Below, piece after piece: positions 26,340-37,569 of a stretch of DNA of 38,052 bases. The stretch spans positions 1 through 38,052 of the forward strand of contig DRFF01000196.1 of assembly GCA_011050685.1 (NCBI GenBank). Reading direction: 5' to 3'. Both the position numbers and the translations under genes were made by a program. The notes below the pieces were generated by a model. That model was not told the origin of the DNA and ran no database searches. It worked only from the letters and a program-made list of their open reading frames with translations. Position 1 is the stretch's first letter. The number at the start of each line of letters is the position of its first letter. Source of the DNA: Aurantimonas coralicida. Its GTDB lineage: Bacteria; Pseudomonadota; Alphaproteobacteria; Rhizobiales; Rhizobiaceae.

Positions 26340-27434
26340 TTACCCGCGTCCGGTCTGGCCGCGATGGCGCAGATAATGGTCGGCGATCGCGCAGGCGACC
26401 ATGGCCTCGCCGATCGGAACCGCGCGGATGCCGACACAAGGGTCGTGGCGGCCCTTGGTCATGACGTCGACTTCCTCGCCATCGGCGTTGATCGAGCGTT
26501 TCGGCGTCAGGATCGACGAGGTCGGCTTCACCGCGAAGCGCCCCACCACCGGCTGGCCGGTGGAGATGCCGCCGAGAACGCCGCCGGCGTGGTTGGACAG
26601 GAATTGCGGCTGGCCGTCGGCGCCGATGCGGATTTCGTCGGCATTGTCCTCGCCACTCAACGTCGCGGCCGTAAAGCCGTCGCCGATCTCGACGCCCTTG
26701 ACCGCGTTGATCGACATGAGGTTGGCGGCGATGTCGCTGTCGAGCTTGCCGTAGATCGGCGCGCCGAGCCCGGCTGGAACGCCTTCGGCGACCACTTCGA
26801 CGACCGCGCCGACCGATGAGCCCTGCTTGCGGATTGCGTCGAGATGCGTTGCCCAACGTTCGGCGGTTTCCGCGTCCGGGCAGAAGAAGGGATTGCGATC
26901 GATCTCGGCCCAGTCCCAGCGCTCGCGGTCGATGGCGATGGTGCCGATCTGCACCAGCGCCGCCCGCACCATGAGACCCGGCACGATGCGCCGCGCGATG
27001 GCGCCGGCCGCGACCCGCGTCGCGGTCTCGCGGGCCGAAGAGCGACCGCCGCCACGATAGTCGCGGACGCCATATTTCATATCGTAGGTGATGTCGGCAT
27101 GGCCGGGGCGGTAGCGCCGGGCGATGTCGGAATAGTCCTTCGAGCGCTGGTCGACATTCTGGATTTCTAGCGCGATCGGGGTGCCGGTCGAGACCAGTTC
27201 GCCCTCGCTGTCGCCCGGCATGACGCCGGACAGAACGCGCACCTGGTCCGGCTCCTGGCGCTGGGTCGTATAGCGGGACTGGCCCGGGCGGCGCTTGTCC
27301 AGAAACGCCTGGATGTCGGCTTCCGAAAAGCGGATTCCTGGCGGGGTGCCATCGACGACGCAGCCGATCGCGATACCGTGGCTTTCGCCCCAGGTGGTGA
27401 CGCGGAACAGGTGACCGAAACTGTTGTGAGACAT
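26340..27434 (-). CDS. aroC: Chorismate synthase
   Basis: The FMN-dependent enzyme (364 residues) converts EPSP to chorismate, the last common step of aromatic amino acid synthesis. All three family signatures are visible: [18 protein letters not shown] near the N-terminus, [20 protein letters not shown] followed by [19 protein letters not shown], and [19 protein letters not shown] near the C-terminus. A GGAG lies about 8 nt before the ATG. It is first of a two-gene operon with the FG-GAP protein. Confidence 0.97.
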   Translation of the reverse strand: MSHNSFGHLFRVTTWGESHGIAIGCVVDGTPPGIRFSEADIQAFLDKRRPGQSRYTTQRQEPDQVRVLSGVMPGDSEGELVSTGTPIALEIQNVDQRSKDYSDIARRYRPGHADITYDMKYGVRDYRGGGRSSARETATRVAAGAIARRIVPGLMVRAALVQIGTIAIDRERWDWAEIDRNPFFCPDAETAERWATHLDAIRKQGSSVGAVVEVVAEGVPAGLGAPIYGKLDSDIAANLMSINAVKGVEIGDGFTAATLSGEDNADEIRIGADGQPQFLSNHAGGVLGGISTGQPVVGRFAVKPTSSILTPKRSINADGEEVDVMTKGRHDPCVGIRAVPIGEAMVACAIADHYLRHRGQTGRG

Positions 27435-27661
27435 GGAACTCCGCCAGGAGAAGAGAGAATGAGGGTCCGGCTCGATTACGGTAGCTTAACCAACTCCGTC
27501 AAATGCAACCGATCGACATCAAACGTAACCGGACGGTACGAGAATTGACACAATCCGGCGCGAACTTCTGTCCTTGTCGGCAAGCTGCTTCGGGGGCGGC
27601 CGGCGAGTGCCGCGACCGAGACGGGTCGCAGACGCACGCACATCGGAACGAGGGCAAGCTG

Positions 27662-27910
27662 GTGACCAGAAAAATTCTTGCATTTTTCGCAACGTCCTTC
27701 CTGACCGTTGCGATGACGATCCCCTCGTTAGCGGAGGAGGTCGACGGCACGATCGAATCGATCGATCGCGACCGGGCGCAGCTGAAATTGAGCGACGGAC
27801 TGATATACGATCTGCCGGATCATTTCGACTATGAAGCGGTCCGGCCGGGTATGAACGTCGTGCTGATCTTCGACCAGGCCGACAATTTGCGTCTGGTGGA
27901 TGCCGGCTGA
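27662..27910 (+). CDS. DUF1344 family small exported protein
   Basis: An 82-residue protein with a signal peptide (VTRKILAFFATSFLTVAMTI, cleaved after SLA) and a compact beta-rich core: VDGTIESIDRDRAQLKLSDG, YDLPDHFDYEAVRPGM and NVVLIFDQ. This matches DUF1344, small periplasmic proteins of Rhizobiales with unknown function. The start is GTG at 27662, supported by GAGGG 8 nt upstream and by the signal peptide; the frame runs open to 27503 but that part is not protein-like. It converges on the histidine phosphatase gene with 12 bp between the stops. Confidence 0.82.
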   Translation: MTRKILAFFATSFLTVAMTIPSLAEEVDGTIESIDRDRAQLKLSDGLIYDLPDHFDYEAVRPGMNVVLIFDQADNLRLVDAG

Positions 27911-27922
27911 CCCGGAGCGATA

Positions 27923-28516
27923 TCAAACCCAGCTGACGATCGCGTCCCGATAATGCAGGATGCGGTCCTGCGGAATGCCGATATGCGACGCCTCGTCGGC
28001 GCCCAGGTTGTCGTAACAGCGCAGAAAGCTGCGAGTGACGCCGCCATGAGCGGTGACGATGGTCGGCTCGCCCAAGTCTTCGAAGACCGGCCGCACGCGC
28101 TCCGCGAGCATCGCGTAGGATTCCGCATCGGGGCCGGGTGGCACGAAGTTCCACTTGTCGGCTTTGCGTGCCGCGATCCCCTCCGGGTTCCGGGCTCGGA
28201 CTTCCTTGATGGTCGATCCTTGCCAGTCACCGAAATGCAATTCGACCAGGCGCGCGTCGGTTGTGAAGTCGTCCTCGGCCAGGCCGAGCTCGCTGCGAAT
28301 GATCCGCATCGTCTCGGTGGCGCGCGAGAGCGGGCTCGATAGAAAGCGAAATTCCCCTGCGCCGTCACCGAGGACGCTGAGCAGATAGCGGCCATTGCGC
28401 TTCGCCTGAGCCCGGCCGAGGGCATTGAGCGGGATGTCCTCCTGGCCCTGCAGGCGGCCTTCGGCGTTCCAGTCCGTCTGGCCATGGCGGCAGAGATAGA
28501 GGTTCGGGAGCGTCAT
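27923..28516 (-). CDS. Histidine phosphatase family protein (phosphoglycerate mutase-like)
   Basis: A 197-residue member of the branch-1 histidine phosphatases. The catalytic RHG motif is LCRHGQTDWNAEGRLQGQED (His11). Other conserved parts are SSPLSRATETMRI, ELHFGDWQGS (acid Glu) and TAHGGVTRSFLRCY (second His). It is too short for a classical dPGM and more like the CobC/GpmB group, so the substrate is open. It starts 18 bp after fabI and is probably in the same transcript. Confidence 0.9.
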   Translation of the reverse strand: MTLPNLYLCRHGQTDWNAEGRLQGQEDIPLNALGRAQAKRNGRYLLSVLGDGAGEFRFLSSPLSRATETMRIIRSELGLAEDDFTTDARLVELHFGDWQGSTIKEVRARNPEGIAARKADKWNFVPPGPDAESYAMLAERVRPVFEDLGEPTIVTAHGGVTRSFLRCYDNLGADEASHIGIPQDRILHYRDAIVSWV

Positions 28517-28534
28517 GGTGAGCCGGGATGCCGC

Positions 28535-29359
28535 CTACGGAAGATCCTTCACCACCGAGATATCAGGCGCGTCCACCGCCTTCATGCCGACTGTGTGGTA
28601 ACCGCAATCGACATGATGGATTTCCCCGGTGACGCCGCGCGACATGTCGGACAAGAGATACAGTGCCGACTGACCGACCTCGTCGGTGGTCACGGTGCGC
28701 TTGAGCGGCGAATTGTATTCGTTCCACTTGAGAATGTAGCGGAAGTCGCCGATGCCCGAGGCGGCCAGCGTCTTGATCGGCCCGGCCGAGATGGCGTTGA
28801 CCCGGATCGCCTGCTTGCCGAGATCGACGGCGAGATAGCGCACTGATGCCTCGAGAGCGGCCTTGGCGACGCCCATGACGTTGTAGTGCGGCATCACCTT
28901 CTCGGCGCCGTAATAGGTTAGCGTCAGGATCGATCCGCCATCGACCAGCAGCTTCTCCGCTCGAGCCGCGACGGCGGTCAAGGAATAGACCGAAATGTCC
29001 ATCGTCTTGCGGAAGTTTTCCCGCGACGTCTCGACATAACGTCCGGTCAGCTCGTCCTTGTCGGAAAAGGCGATGGCGTGGACGAGGAAATCGATCTTGC
29101 CCCAGCGCTGTTCGACATCGGCGAAGACCGCGTCGATCGTGGTCTCGTCGGTCACGTCGCAATGTCCGGCAAGAACCGCGCCGATCTCGTCGGCGAGCGG
29201 TCCGACCCGCTTCTTCAGGGCGTCGCCCTGATAGGTCAGCGCGATCTCCGCTCCCTGCGCGGCGAGGGCCTTGGCGATACCCCAGGCGATCGAACGGTTG
29301 TTCGCAACGCCCATGACGAGGCCGCGTTTGCCGTCCATCAGACCGGTCGACTGGGCCAT
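28535..29359 (-). CDS. fabI: Enoyl-[acyl-carrier-protein] reductase (NADH)
   Basis: A 274-residue short-chain dehydrogenase that reduces trans-2-enoyl-ACP in the last step of each fatty acid elongation cycle. The FabI pattern is clear: GVANNRSIAWGIAKALAAQG, LVHAIAFSDKDELTGRY, the active-site Tyr-x6-Lys in YNVMGVAKAALEASVRYLA, and VNAISAGPIKTLAASGIGDF. AAGGAA stands 8 nt before the ATG. The J-protein gene lies 137 bp upstream on the same strand. Confidence 0.97.
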   Translation of the reverse strand: MAQSTGLMDGKRGLVMGVANNRSIAWGIAKALAAQGAEIALTYQGDALKKRVGPLADEIGAVLAGHCDVTDETTIDAVFADVEQRWGKIDFLVHAIAFSDKDELTGRYVETSRENFRKTMDISVYSLTAVAARAEKLLVDGGSILTLTYYGAEKVMPHYNVMGVAKAALEASVRYLAVDLGKQAIRVNAISAGPIKTLAASGIGDFRYILKWNEYNSPLKRTVTTDEVGQSALYLLSDMSRGVTGEIHHVDCGYHTVGMKAVDAPDISVVKDLP

Positions 29360-29496
29360 GGTGTTGTTCCTTCAGATGTCTCGGCGATCGATAGTTTTGC
29401 GGCGGCGGGTATGACATAGGCCCGGCCGGCCATCAAGCGCGGCCCTCCCGCGTATCCCTGCGCACGAGGTCGACAGACGCATGGCAACGCGACCGG

Positions 29497-30462
29497 TCAT
29501 CCGGCCGCGTTCTCGCTCTCGGCCCGCTGTCTCAGCAAATCCGCAAGCTCGTGATCGCCGGTCGGCAACATGACCTGAACGGTGGCGAGAAGGCCCCCCC
29601 GGCCGCCGGATTTGGCGGTCAGGCCCTTGCCGCGAAGGCGGAAGGTCTTGCCGGAATCGGTCCAGGCCGGGATCGACAAGGCGATCCGCCCGTCCAGCGT
29701 CTCGACCTCGACCTTGCCGCCGAGCACGGCCGTCCTCAGCGGAACCGGCAGATCGTGGACGAGATCGCGCCCCTCGACCCGAAAGCGCGGATGCGCGGCG
29801 AAATTGATGGTCACGAGCGCGTCTCCGGCCGCGCCGCCCGGATAGGCCGCCGGCTGGCCCTGTCCCTTCAGCCGGATAACCTGTCCGTCCTCGACGCCAT
29901 CGGGAAGCCGGATCGCCAGCCGTTTCCCGTTCGGGAAGATGGCCTCGACCTTTTCGTTCGAGACGATGTCGGCGAGCCGCACCCTGAGGTTGGCTTTGAT
30001 GTCCGCAGCCTTGGCCGCTGCCTCGCGGGCCGCCGAAAACCCGGCGCGGTCACCCCCCCTGCCGGCGCCGGCGCCGCGGAAGGCTTGCTCGAAGAAGTCG
30101 GAGAACGTGCTCTCCTCGCCGAAATCCTCCGCCCGGCCCGTGGAGCGGAATTCAAAGCCTCCCGGCTGACCGGCACGCCGCCCGGCGAACGGACTGCCGC
30201 CCGCGCCCCCGCCAAATCCGGAAAAGTTCTGGAATTTCGGCTTGCCTTCCGCATCGATCTCGCCGCGGTCGAATTGCGCCCGCTTCTCCTTGTCACCGAG
30301 AATCTCGTAAGCCTGGTTGGCTTCGTTGAAACGCGCCGCGGCGGTCGGATCCTTGGCGTTGGCGTCCGGGTGGTACTGCTTGGCGAGTTTGCGGAAGGCC
30401 GACTTGATGTCCTTCTCGCTCGCGGATTTTGCGACGCCAAGAGCGGCGTAAGGATCGCGCAT
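29497..30462 (-). CDS. DnaJ C-terminal domain protein (class B J-protein, CbpA-like)
   Basis: A 321-residue Hsp70 co-chaperone. The J domain (1-66) has [20 protein letters not shown] and the HPD triad at 31-33. A Gly/Phe-rich linker follows ([17 protein letters not shown]). There are no CxxCxGxG zinc repeats, so it is not DnaJ itself. The C-terminal substrate-binding domains show [37 protein letters not shown] and [15 protein letters not shown] lies about 11 nt before the ATG. I infer help with client folding under stress alongside DnaK. Confidence 0.92.
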   Translation of the reverse strand: MRDPYAALGVAKSASEKDIKSAFRKLAKQYHPDANAKDPTAAARFNEANQAYEILGDKEKRAQFDRGEIDAEGKPKFQNFSGFGGGAGGSPFAGRRAGQPGGFEFRSTGRAEDFGEESTFSDFFEQAFRGAGAGRGGDRAGFSAAREAAAKAADIKANLRVRLADIVSNEKVEAIFPNGKRLAIRLPDGVEDGQVIRLKGQGQPAAYPGGAAGDALVTINFAAHPRFRVEGRDLVHDLPVPLRTAVLGGKVEVETLDGRIALSIPAWTDSGKTFRLRGKGLTAKSGGRGGLLATVQVMLPTGDHELADLLRQRAESENAAG

Positions 30463-30588
30463 GAGGCAATGGGTCCTTCACGATGCGGACGGATGTTGAA
30501 CGGGGGCAGCGGCCGGGCCGCGCCGAAAGCCTATATGTAGGCGGAAGGTGGGAAATTTAAGGGCGGAGCGTAGGCTGACGAAGGCGGA

Positions 30589-31017
30589 TCAGCGATTTTC
30601 GTCGAACCGCACGAGAGCCCATTCGCCTTCCCCGACCGTGCAGGCCTCGCCATTGTAGAGAGCGATGCCGTCGAAGCGCTGACGGGAGGTCTGGAATTTC
30701 CGGCAGATCTGCCGTCCCGCGCGCACTTCCTGCAGCGCCGTGATGACGCCGTTGGCACCGGTCTGCGGATTGGCCCAGGCGTAGCGCCCGCCGGCGCCCT
30801 CGATATCGGCAGCGGAGACGGCGTTGCGCACGGTGCGCTGGTCCGAGACCTGGTCCGGCTGTGCGGCCGTCTGGGTCGGTGCGGCCTCGACCGCCGGCGC
30901 GATCGAGCCGGTGATGAGGCTGTCATCCACCATGGCGCCAAGTCCCGGCCCCGCCACGACGCATCCGCCGAGGCCGAGTAGAAGAGCGATCATTGAAAGA
31001 GTTTTGAACAGTGCCAT
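30589..31017 (-). CDS. RT0821/Lpp0805 family surface lipoprotein
   Basis: A 142-residue envelope lipoprotein. The signal peptide is MALFKTLSMIALLLGLGGC, with lipobox LGGC placing the lipidated Cys at residue 19. The mature part has RYAWANPQTGANGVITALQE, GRQICRKFQTSRQRFDG and ACTVGEGEWALVRFDE, the pattern of the RT0821/Lpp0805 (17-kDa antigen-like) family. The open frame continues to 31203, into pdxH, but the lipoprotein signal fixes the start at 31017. It is divergent from pdxH with 70 bp between them. The function is unknown. Confidence 0.83.
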   Translation of the reverse strand: MALFKTLSMIALLLGLGGCVVAGPGLGAMVDDSLITGSIAPAVEAAPTQTAAQPDQVSDQRTVRNAVSAADIEGAGGRYAWANPQTGANGVITALQEVRAGRQICRKFQTSRQRFDGIALYNGEACTVGEGEWALVRFDENR

Positions 31018-31087
31018 CAATCTTTTATGTCTAAGGCTGCCGCGCGCGATTCGGCAAGATGTCCCGGAAAGGTAAGACAGGTCCAAT

Positions 31088-31708
31088 ATGGCGAAGGAAC
31101 CTTTAACCTTTGGTGAAACGCCGGTTGGCGACGATCCGTTTGCTCTGTTTTCCACCTGGCTCGACGCCGCTCGGGAGAGCGAACCGAACGATCCGAACGC
31201 CACGGCGCTGGCCAGCGTCGACGAGGCAGGGCTTCCCGACGTCCGGATTCTGCTGCTGAAGGGGTTCGATGAACGGGGCTTCGTGGTCTACACCAATTTC
31301 GAAAGCGCCAAGGGGGAACAGATCCTCCACTCCCACAAGGCCGCCATGTGCTTCCATTGGAAGTCGCTGCGCCGTCAGGTGCGGCTGCGCGGGCCGGTCG
31401 AGATCGTCAGCGACGACGAAGCCGATGCCTATTTTGCTGAGCGCCCGCGCGGCAGCCAGATCGGCGCCTGGGCGTCGGAGCAGTCGCGGCCGCTCGATAG
31501 CCGAGCGGTGCTGGAGGAACGTGTCGCCGACCTTGGCGAACAGTATGGCGACGGCGGAATTCCGCGACCGGCCCGTTGGTCGGGATTTCGTCTGGTGCCG
31601 ATCCAGATCGAGTTCTGGCAGGATGGCCAGTTTCGCTTGCACGACCGGGCGATCTTCCGGCGAACGGAGCCAGGTGCGCCTTGGACTGTCGAGCGCGTGT
31701 ATCCGTAA
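31088..31708 (+). CDS. pdxH: Pyridoxamine 5'-phosphate oxidase
   Basis: The FMN enzyme (206 residues) oxidises pyridoxamine or pyridoxine phosphate to PLP. Visible are [73 protein letters not shown] and the C-terminal block [11 protein letters not shown] ending WTVERVYP. The length is standard. It is monocistronic and converges on cobB, with 59 bp between the stops. Confidence 0.96.
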   Translation: MAKEPLTFGETPVGDDPFALFSTWLDAARESEPNDPNATALASVDEAGLPDVRILLLKGFDERGFVVYTNFESAKGEQILHSHKAAMCFHWKSLRRQVRLRGPVEIVSDDEADAYFAERPRGSQIGAWASEQSRPLDSRAVLEERVADLGEQYGDGGIPRPARWSGFRLVPIQIEFWQDGQFRLHDRAIFRRTEPGAPWTVERVYP

Positions 31709-31767
31709 CGGCGGCGGCTGCCTGATCGGCGGGGAGAAGCTGGCTTCGGGCCAAGGCGGCTGGCGCG

Positions 31768-32475
31768 TCAGATCCCGGCGAGGATATCGGTGACAAACGC
31801 CGGCACCAGGACGCTTGCCTTGCCGTGACGGGCCTCGTCGAAAAGCGGCGTGCCGTCCGACGGATCGAGATTGAGTTCCAAGGTTCGGATTCCGGCTGCA
31901 CGCGCCTCGGCGACGAAGCCCGCCGCCGGATAGACCGCGCCGCTGGTGCCGATCGAGACGAAGAGATCTGCGGCCAGAAGACGCTTGTAGATGTCGTCCA
32001 TGTGATAGGGGATCTCGCCGAACCAGACGACGTCCGGGCGCATGCGGCCGGCATGTCCGCAGGCGGTGCAGACCAGGTCGGCGCTCAAATCACCGTCCGC
32101 CAATGAGTGGGTTCCGCAGGCCGCGCAGAACGCCTTGGTGAGTTCGCCATGCATATGGACGATATTTCGCGAGCCGGCGCGTTCGTGCAGATCGTCGATA
32201 TTCTGCGTGACCAGCGTAACCGCGCCATCATGGACGCGTTCCAGCTTGGCGAGGGCATGATGGGCCGCATTGGGCTCGACCGCGGCAAGCCCCGCGCGGC
32301 GAGCATTGTAGAACGCGTGGACCATCGCCGGATCGCGTGCGAAGCCCTCCGGGGTCGCCACGTCTTCCAGCTTCACCCGCGACCAGATCCCGCCCTCGTC
32401 GCGGAAGGTGTCGACGCCGGATTCGGCCGAGATTCCAGCGCCAGTCAGGATAACGATGGAACCGGGGCGTCTCAC
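31768..32475 (-). CDS. cobB: NAD-dependent protein deacylase (sirtuin)
   Basis: A 235-residue sirtuin that removes acyl groups from lysines using NAD+. Motifs are VILTGAGISAESGVDTFRD, the catalytic His in NIVHMHGEL, TQNIDDLHERAG, two zinc CxxC pairs (CAACG, CTACG) and IGTSGAVYPAAG. AFYNARR carries the Tyr-x-x-Arg pair typical of class III (SIRT5-like) sirtuins that accept succinyl or malonyl groups. The start is a GTG overlapping the tldD stop by 4 bp (GTGA); an apparent 29-residue extension belongs to tldD. Translational coupling with tldD is likely. Confidence 0.93.
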   Translation of the reverse strand: MRRPGSIVILTGAGISAESGVDTFRDEGGIWSRVKLEDVATPEGFARDPAMVHAFYNARRAGLAAVEPNAAHHALAKLERVHDGAVTLVTQNIDDLHERAGSRNIVHMHGELTKAFCAACGTHSLADGDLSADLVCTACGHAGRMRPDVVWFGEIPYHMDDIYKRLLAADLFVSIGTSGAVYPAAGFVAEARAAGIRTLELNLDPSDGTPLFDEARHGKASVLVPAFVTDILAGI

Positions 32476-33887
32476 GCCTCGGTGCCGCCCACCGTCACCT
32501 GGTCCATGCGCAGATGCGGCTGGCCGACGCCGACGGGCACGCCCTGGCCGTTCTTGCCGCACATGCCGATCCCGGTATCGAGGGCGACGTCGTTGCCGAT
32601 CATCGACACCCGGTGCATCGCCTCCGGTCCATTGCCGATCAGCATCGCCCCTTTTACCGGCTCCTCGATCTTGCCGTCGCGGATCCGGTAGGCCTCGGTG
32701 CAGCCGAAGACGAATTTGCCGCTGGTGATGTCGACCTGGCCACCACCGAAGGAGACGGCATAAATGCCGTCCTTGACCGAGGCGATGATCTCCTGCGGCG
32801 TGTGCGACCCCTCCAGCATCATGGTGTTGGTCATACGCGGCATCGGCGAATGGGCGTAGGACTGGCGCCGACCGTTGCCGGTGGCGGCCATCCCCATCAG
32901 CCGGGCGTTCTGGCGGTCCTGCATGTAGCCGACCAGCTTGCCGTCCTCGATGAGCACGGTCCGGTTCGTCGGCGTGCCTTCGTCGTCGATGGTCAGCGAG
33001 CCGCGCCGCTCGGCGATGGTGCCGTCGTCGACGACGGTGACGCCCTTGGCCGCCACCTGGCTGCCCATAAGGCCGGCAAAGGCGGAGGTCTTCTTGCGGT
33101 TGAAATCGCCCTCCAGTCCGTGGCCCACCGCCTCGTGCAGCATGACGCCCGGCCAGCCGGACCCGAGCACGATGTCGAAAGTGCCGGCGGGGGCGGGAAC
33201 GGCGCTGAGATTGACCCGGGCCTGGCGCAGCGCCTCGTCGGCGATATGCTGCCAGTTTTCGGTGACAAAAAACTCGCCGAAGCCAGTCCGTCCTCCGGCG
33301 CCGAACGAGCCCGATTCCTGCCGGTCATCCTTGCCGCAGACCACCGAAACGTTGATCCGCACCAGCGGTCGCACATCCTTGGCCAGCCGTCCGTCGGCGC
33401 GCAGGATCTCGACCGTCTGCCATTGCGAGCCGAGCGTCACCGAAACCTGGCGCACATCCTCGCCCTTGGCCCGCACATAGGCGTCGATGTCCTGGAGAAG
33501 CTTGACCTTCGCCTCAAATCCCGGCGAGGGAATCGGGTTCTCGTCGCCATAGAGCTTGCGATTGGTGCCGGCGGGCGGCTCAGCATAGGTCCCGTGATGA
33601 CCGGTTTTCACGGCGGTGACGGCCTGTGCTGCGCGTTTCAGGGCCGCGTCGGAAAAGTCACCCGCATGGGCGTAGCCGACGGCATCACCGGCGACGGCGC
33701 GCAAGCCGAAGCCCTGGTCGGTCGAAAAATTGCCGGCCTTGAGGCGGCCATTGTCGAACACCAGCGATTCCGATTCGCGATATTCAAGGAACAGTTCGCC
33801 ATCGTCCGCGCCTTGGAGCGCTTCGCCAAGGATGGTGTCGATCTCGGCTCTGGAAATGTCGAAGCGCTCGATCAGCGACGCGGTCAT
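32472..33887 (-). CDS. tldD: Metalloprotease TldD
   Basis: A 471-residue subunit of the TldD/TldE (PmbA) metalloprotease, which degrades unfolded peptides and matures some RiPPs. The active site is HEAVGHGLEGDF (HExxxH). Also seen are DRQESGSFGAGGRTGFGEFF, RMTNTMMLEG, GGGQVDITSGKFVFGCTEAY and the ending MCGKNGQGVPVGVGQPHLRM. GAGGAG about 8 nt upstream fixes the ATG at 33887; the frame opens further upstream without family-like sequence. TldE is not in this window, as is usual. It leads into cobB. Confidence 0.95.
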   Translation of the reverse strand: MTASLIERFDISRAEIDTILGEALQGADDGELFLEYRESESLVFDNGRLKAGNFSTDQGFGLRAVAGDAVGYAHAGDFSDAALKRAAQAVTAVKTGHHGTYAEPPAGTNRKLYGDENPIPSPGFEAKVKLLQDIDAYVRAKGEDVRQVSVTLGSQWQTVEILRADGRLAKDVRPLVRINVSVVCGKDDRQESGSFGAGGRTGFGEFFVTENWQHIADEALRQARVNLSAVPAPAGTFDIVLGSGWPGVMLHEAVGHGLEGDFNRKKTSAFAGLMGSQVAAKGVTVVDDGTIAERRGSLTIDDEGTPTNRTVLIEDGKLVGYMQDRQNARLMGMAATGNGRRQSYAHSPMPRMTNTMMLEGSHTPQEIIASVKDGIYAVSFGGGQVDITSGKFVFGCTEAYRIRDGKIEEPVKGAMLIGNGPEAMHRVSMIGNDVALDTGIGMCGKNGQGVPVGVGQPHLRMDQVTVGGTEA

Positions 33888-33999
33888 GGCAGGCTCCTCG
33901 GTCGAAAGATTCAGAGCCACGACATAAGAGCGGACGGGCCGTATGCCAACGGCTGGGGGCACGAGACAGCCGCGCGGCTCCGGCCGGCGTTCGCCGCGA

Positions 34000-34518
34000 T
34001 CACGGCAGGGCGGCGAAGCCGTCCTTGAAGCCGTCGAGGTCTACCGGGATACCGATGCCCTGTTCGGGCGTCTGGAAGACAATGAAGGTCGCCATCTTGC
34101 CGCCGGACAAGGTTTCCAGCAGTTCGTCGGCGAGAACCACCTCAGCGAAGCATCCGTCCTGGAAGCAGCGCACGAACTGCGCTCTGCCGATGTCGTTGCC
34201 GTCGACATACAATCCGAGGCCGTTGGGCAGAAGAATGCCGAGCGGGGCGAGCACGCGCAGGATGCGCGCCTGCTGGTCCGCGGTCTTCAGCGCGACGATC
34301 GACAGGCCGACTTCGGGGCGGTCTTCGGCCACGACGTTTTGAAGCAGGGCGCATTGTTCGCCGGAGGCGCCGGCCGGCTGATCGCAGACAATGGCCCACG
34401 CCCCGTGCTGGGACTTGACCGTTCCGGTGGCGCCGGATTGCGCCGCGGCGGGCTGCGCCGCGGCTGCGGCGGCCATCAGGACGAGGGCCGCGAGTCGCGG
34501 CAGAAAGGCATGTGTCAT
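34000..34518 (-). CDS. Invasion-associated locus B (IalB) family periplasmic protein
   Basis: A 172-residue secreted protein with a signal peptide (MTHAFLPRLAALVLMAAAAA, cleaved near PAAAQ). The IalB pattern is clear: HGAWAIVCDQ, CALLQNVVAE, LRVLAPLGILLPNGLGLYVD, QFVRCFQDGCFAEVVLAD (paired cysteines) and a final SL-GF type block, VDLDGFKDGFAALP. IalB proteins are common in Hyphomicrobiales and were named for Bartonella invasion; in free-living species the role is unknown. ATG at 34518 is preferred, as the signal peptide starts there; an ATG at 34548 is possible. An inverted repeat lies just upstream. Confidence 0.87.
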   Translation of the reverse strand: MTHAFLPRLAALVLMAAAAAAQPAAAQSGATGTVKSQHGAWAIVCDQPAGASGEQCALLQNVVAEDRPEVGLSIVALKTADQQARILRVLAPLGILLPNGLGLYVDGNDIGRAQFVRCFQDGCFAEVVLADELLETLSGGKMATFIVFQTPEQGIGIPVDLDGFKDGFAALP

Positions 34519-34546
34519 CGTAAAATCCGAATCAGGCTTGCTTCTC

Positions 34547-34568
34547 ATTTGCCGCTTCTATGGCAAAT
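34547..34568. promoter_or_regulatory. Inverted repeat upstream of ialB
   Basis: ATTTGCC (34547-34553), 8-nt spacer and GGCAAAT (34562-34568) form a perfect 7-bp inverted repeat about 30 bp upstream of the ialB start. This is a plausible dimeric-regulator operator, but I do not recognise the regulator. Confidence 0.4.
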
Positions 34569-34891
34569 AATTGGTTACCGGCGATGCCGCTTGCCGGCGA
34601 GGCGGATGTCCATAGCACGGGGATAATCGCATAAAACGCGCGTCGCGCGAGCACCGTCCTTTCGCACAAAGCCTCGCTAACGACTGATGTTGCTCGGATT
34701 ATGCCCGCGGCATCGCGAATATGTCGCAAGTGGAGGGCCGTTCTAAGATGTTGCGGAAAACCAGGTTTCGTGGTTTGAAGCACTGGGCTACCGGACATAT
34801 TCGGATTATCATATGTTTTGGTGCTGGCGTTCGCTGGTTCCAAGCAGTATCCGTTCCGGATCAGGGACTGACGCGAGCGCGACAGGAGACA
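34569..34891. other. Intergenic region upstream of ctaC
   Basis: The 373-bp gap between the ialB and ctaC starts must carry the ctaC promoter. Apart from the inverted repeat I see no convincing -35/-10 pair, no FNR/FixK box and no gene. The open frame running in from 34721 in phase with ctaC is not protein-like. Confidence 0.55.
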
Positions 34892-35803
34892 ATGCGAGTG
34901 AGACGATCGATCTTAGCTGCAACGGCGTTTCTTTCGACGGCCGGAGCCGCCATCGCGCAGGAAGCGGACCTGCTTCCCGGACAGCCGCATCCCTGGCAGA
35001 TCCTGCTTCAGGACGCCATGTCGCCTATCGAGAGCCAGATTCAATGGTTCAACTGGTACGCGCTGGCCTTCGTCATCCCGATCACCATCATCGTCGCGGC
35101 GCTTTTGGGGTGGTGCATCTACCGCTTCCGCGAAAGCCGCAATCCGGTCCCGTCCCGCACCAGCCACAATACGCTGATCGAGGTCGTCTGGACCGTCGCG
35201 CCGGTGATCATCCTCCTGTTCCTGGCAATCCCGTCCTTCCAGCTGTTGACGGCGCAGTACAATCCGCCAAGCGAGCCGGAACTGACCATCAAGGCGACCG
35301 GCTATCAGTGGTATTGGGGTTACGAATATCAGCCGGCGGATGGCACCGCGCAGGCGCAGGCCGAGACGGTCTCGTATGAATCCTATCCTCTGCTGGAGGA
35401 AGATCGCGATGGCGCCGGCAAGCAGGATAAGGGGACCTATCCCCATCTCCTGGCGGTCGACAACGAGGTGGTCGTTCCCGTCGATACGGTGATTCGCCTG
35501 CTGTCGACGTCGGCTGACGTCATTCACGCCTTCGCGATGCCGTCGATGGGCGTCAAGGTCGATGCGGTTCCCGGTCGCCTGAACGAATCCTGGTTCGAGG
35601 CGCAGCGGGAGGGCATCTTCTACGGCCAGTGCTCGGAGCTCTGCGGCCAGGCTCACTACAATATGCCGATCGCCATCCGGGTCGTTTCGAAGGAGCAGTT
35701 CGCCACCTGGTATGCCGCTGCTTCGCAGGATCTAGAGAACGCCAACGCGCAGCTGACCGCGGAGATCGACTCCGCGGACGGCATCGCCGTTGCCGGTCGC
35801 TGA
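34892..35803 (+). CDS. ctaC: Cytochrome c oxidase subunit II
   Basis: The 303-residue copper subunit accepts electrons from cytochrome c and passes them to heme a of subunit I. A signal peptide (MRVRRSILAATAFLSTAGAA) is followed by two membrane helices (about 55-75 and 95-115) and a periplasmic cupredoxin domain. The aromatic stretch GYQWYWGYEY and the CuA ligands (His in SADVIHAFAMPS, then CSELCGQAHYNMP with two Cys, Glu, His and Met) are all present. AGGAG 4 nt upstream and the signal peptide decide the ATG at 34892. ctaD follows after 29 bp. Confidence 0.97.
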   Translation: MRVRRSILAATAFLSTAGAAIAQEADLLPGQPHPWQILLQDAMSPIESQIQWFNWYALAFVIPITIIVAALLGWCIYRFRESRNPVPSRTSHNTLIEVVWTVAPVIILLFLAIPSFQLLTAQYNPPSEPELTIKATGYQWYWGYEYQPADGTAQAQAETVSYESYPLLEEDRDGAGKQDKGTYPHLLAVDNEVVVPVDTVIRLLSTSADVIHAFAMPSMGVKVDAVPGRLNESWFEAQREGIFYGQCSELCGQAHYNMPIAIRVVSKEQFATWYAAASQDLENANAQLTAEIDSADGIAVAGR

Positions 35804-35820
35804 ACACCAACAGGGTTTGA

Positions 35821-37434
<1,614 letters not shown>

Positions 37435-37569
37435 GACGCGGCGGCTGACGCCGCACGGTAAATGCGCTACGGTCTTCGGGCCGGGCGCGCCAATATTCGG
37501 GGCCTTCCCATTCGGGAGGGCGCTCAATGCGACCGGACACCGGTCAGATGGACGAGTTCGAGGTTCGAC

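Noticed and set aside
34721-34891. N-terminal extension of ctaC
   Set aside because: The ATG at 34892 has a good ribosome-binding site and begins a signal peptide; the upstream residues are not family-like.
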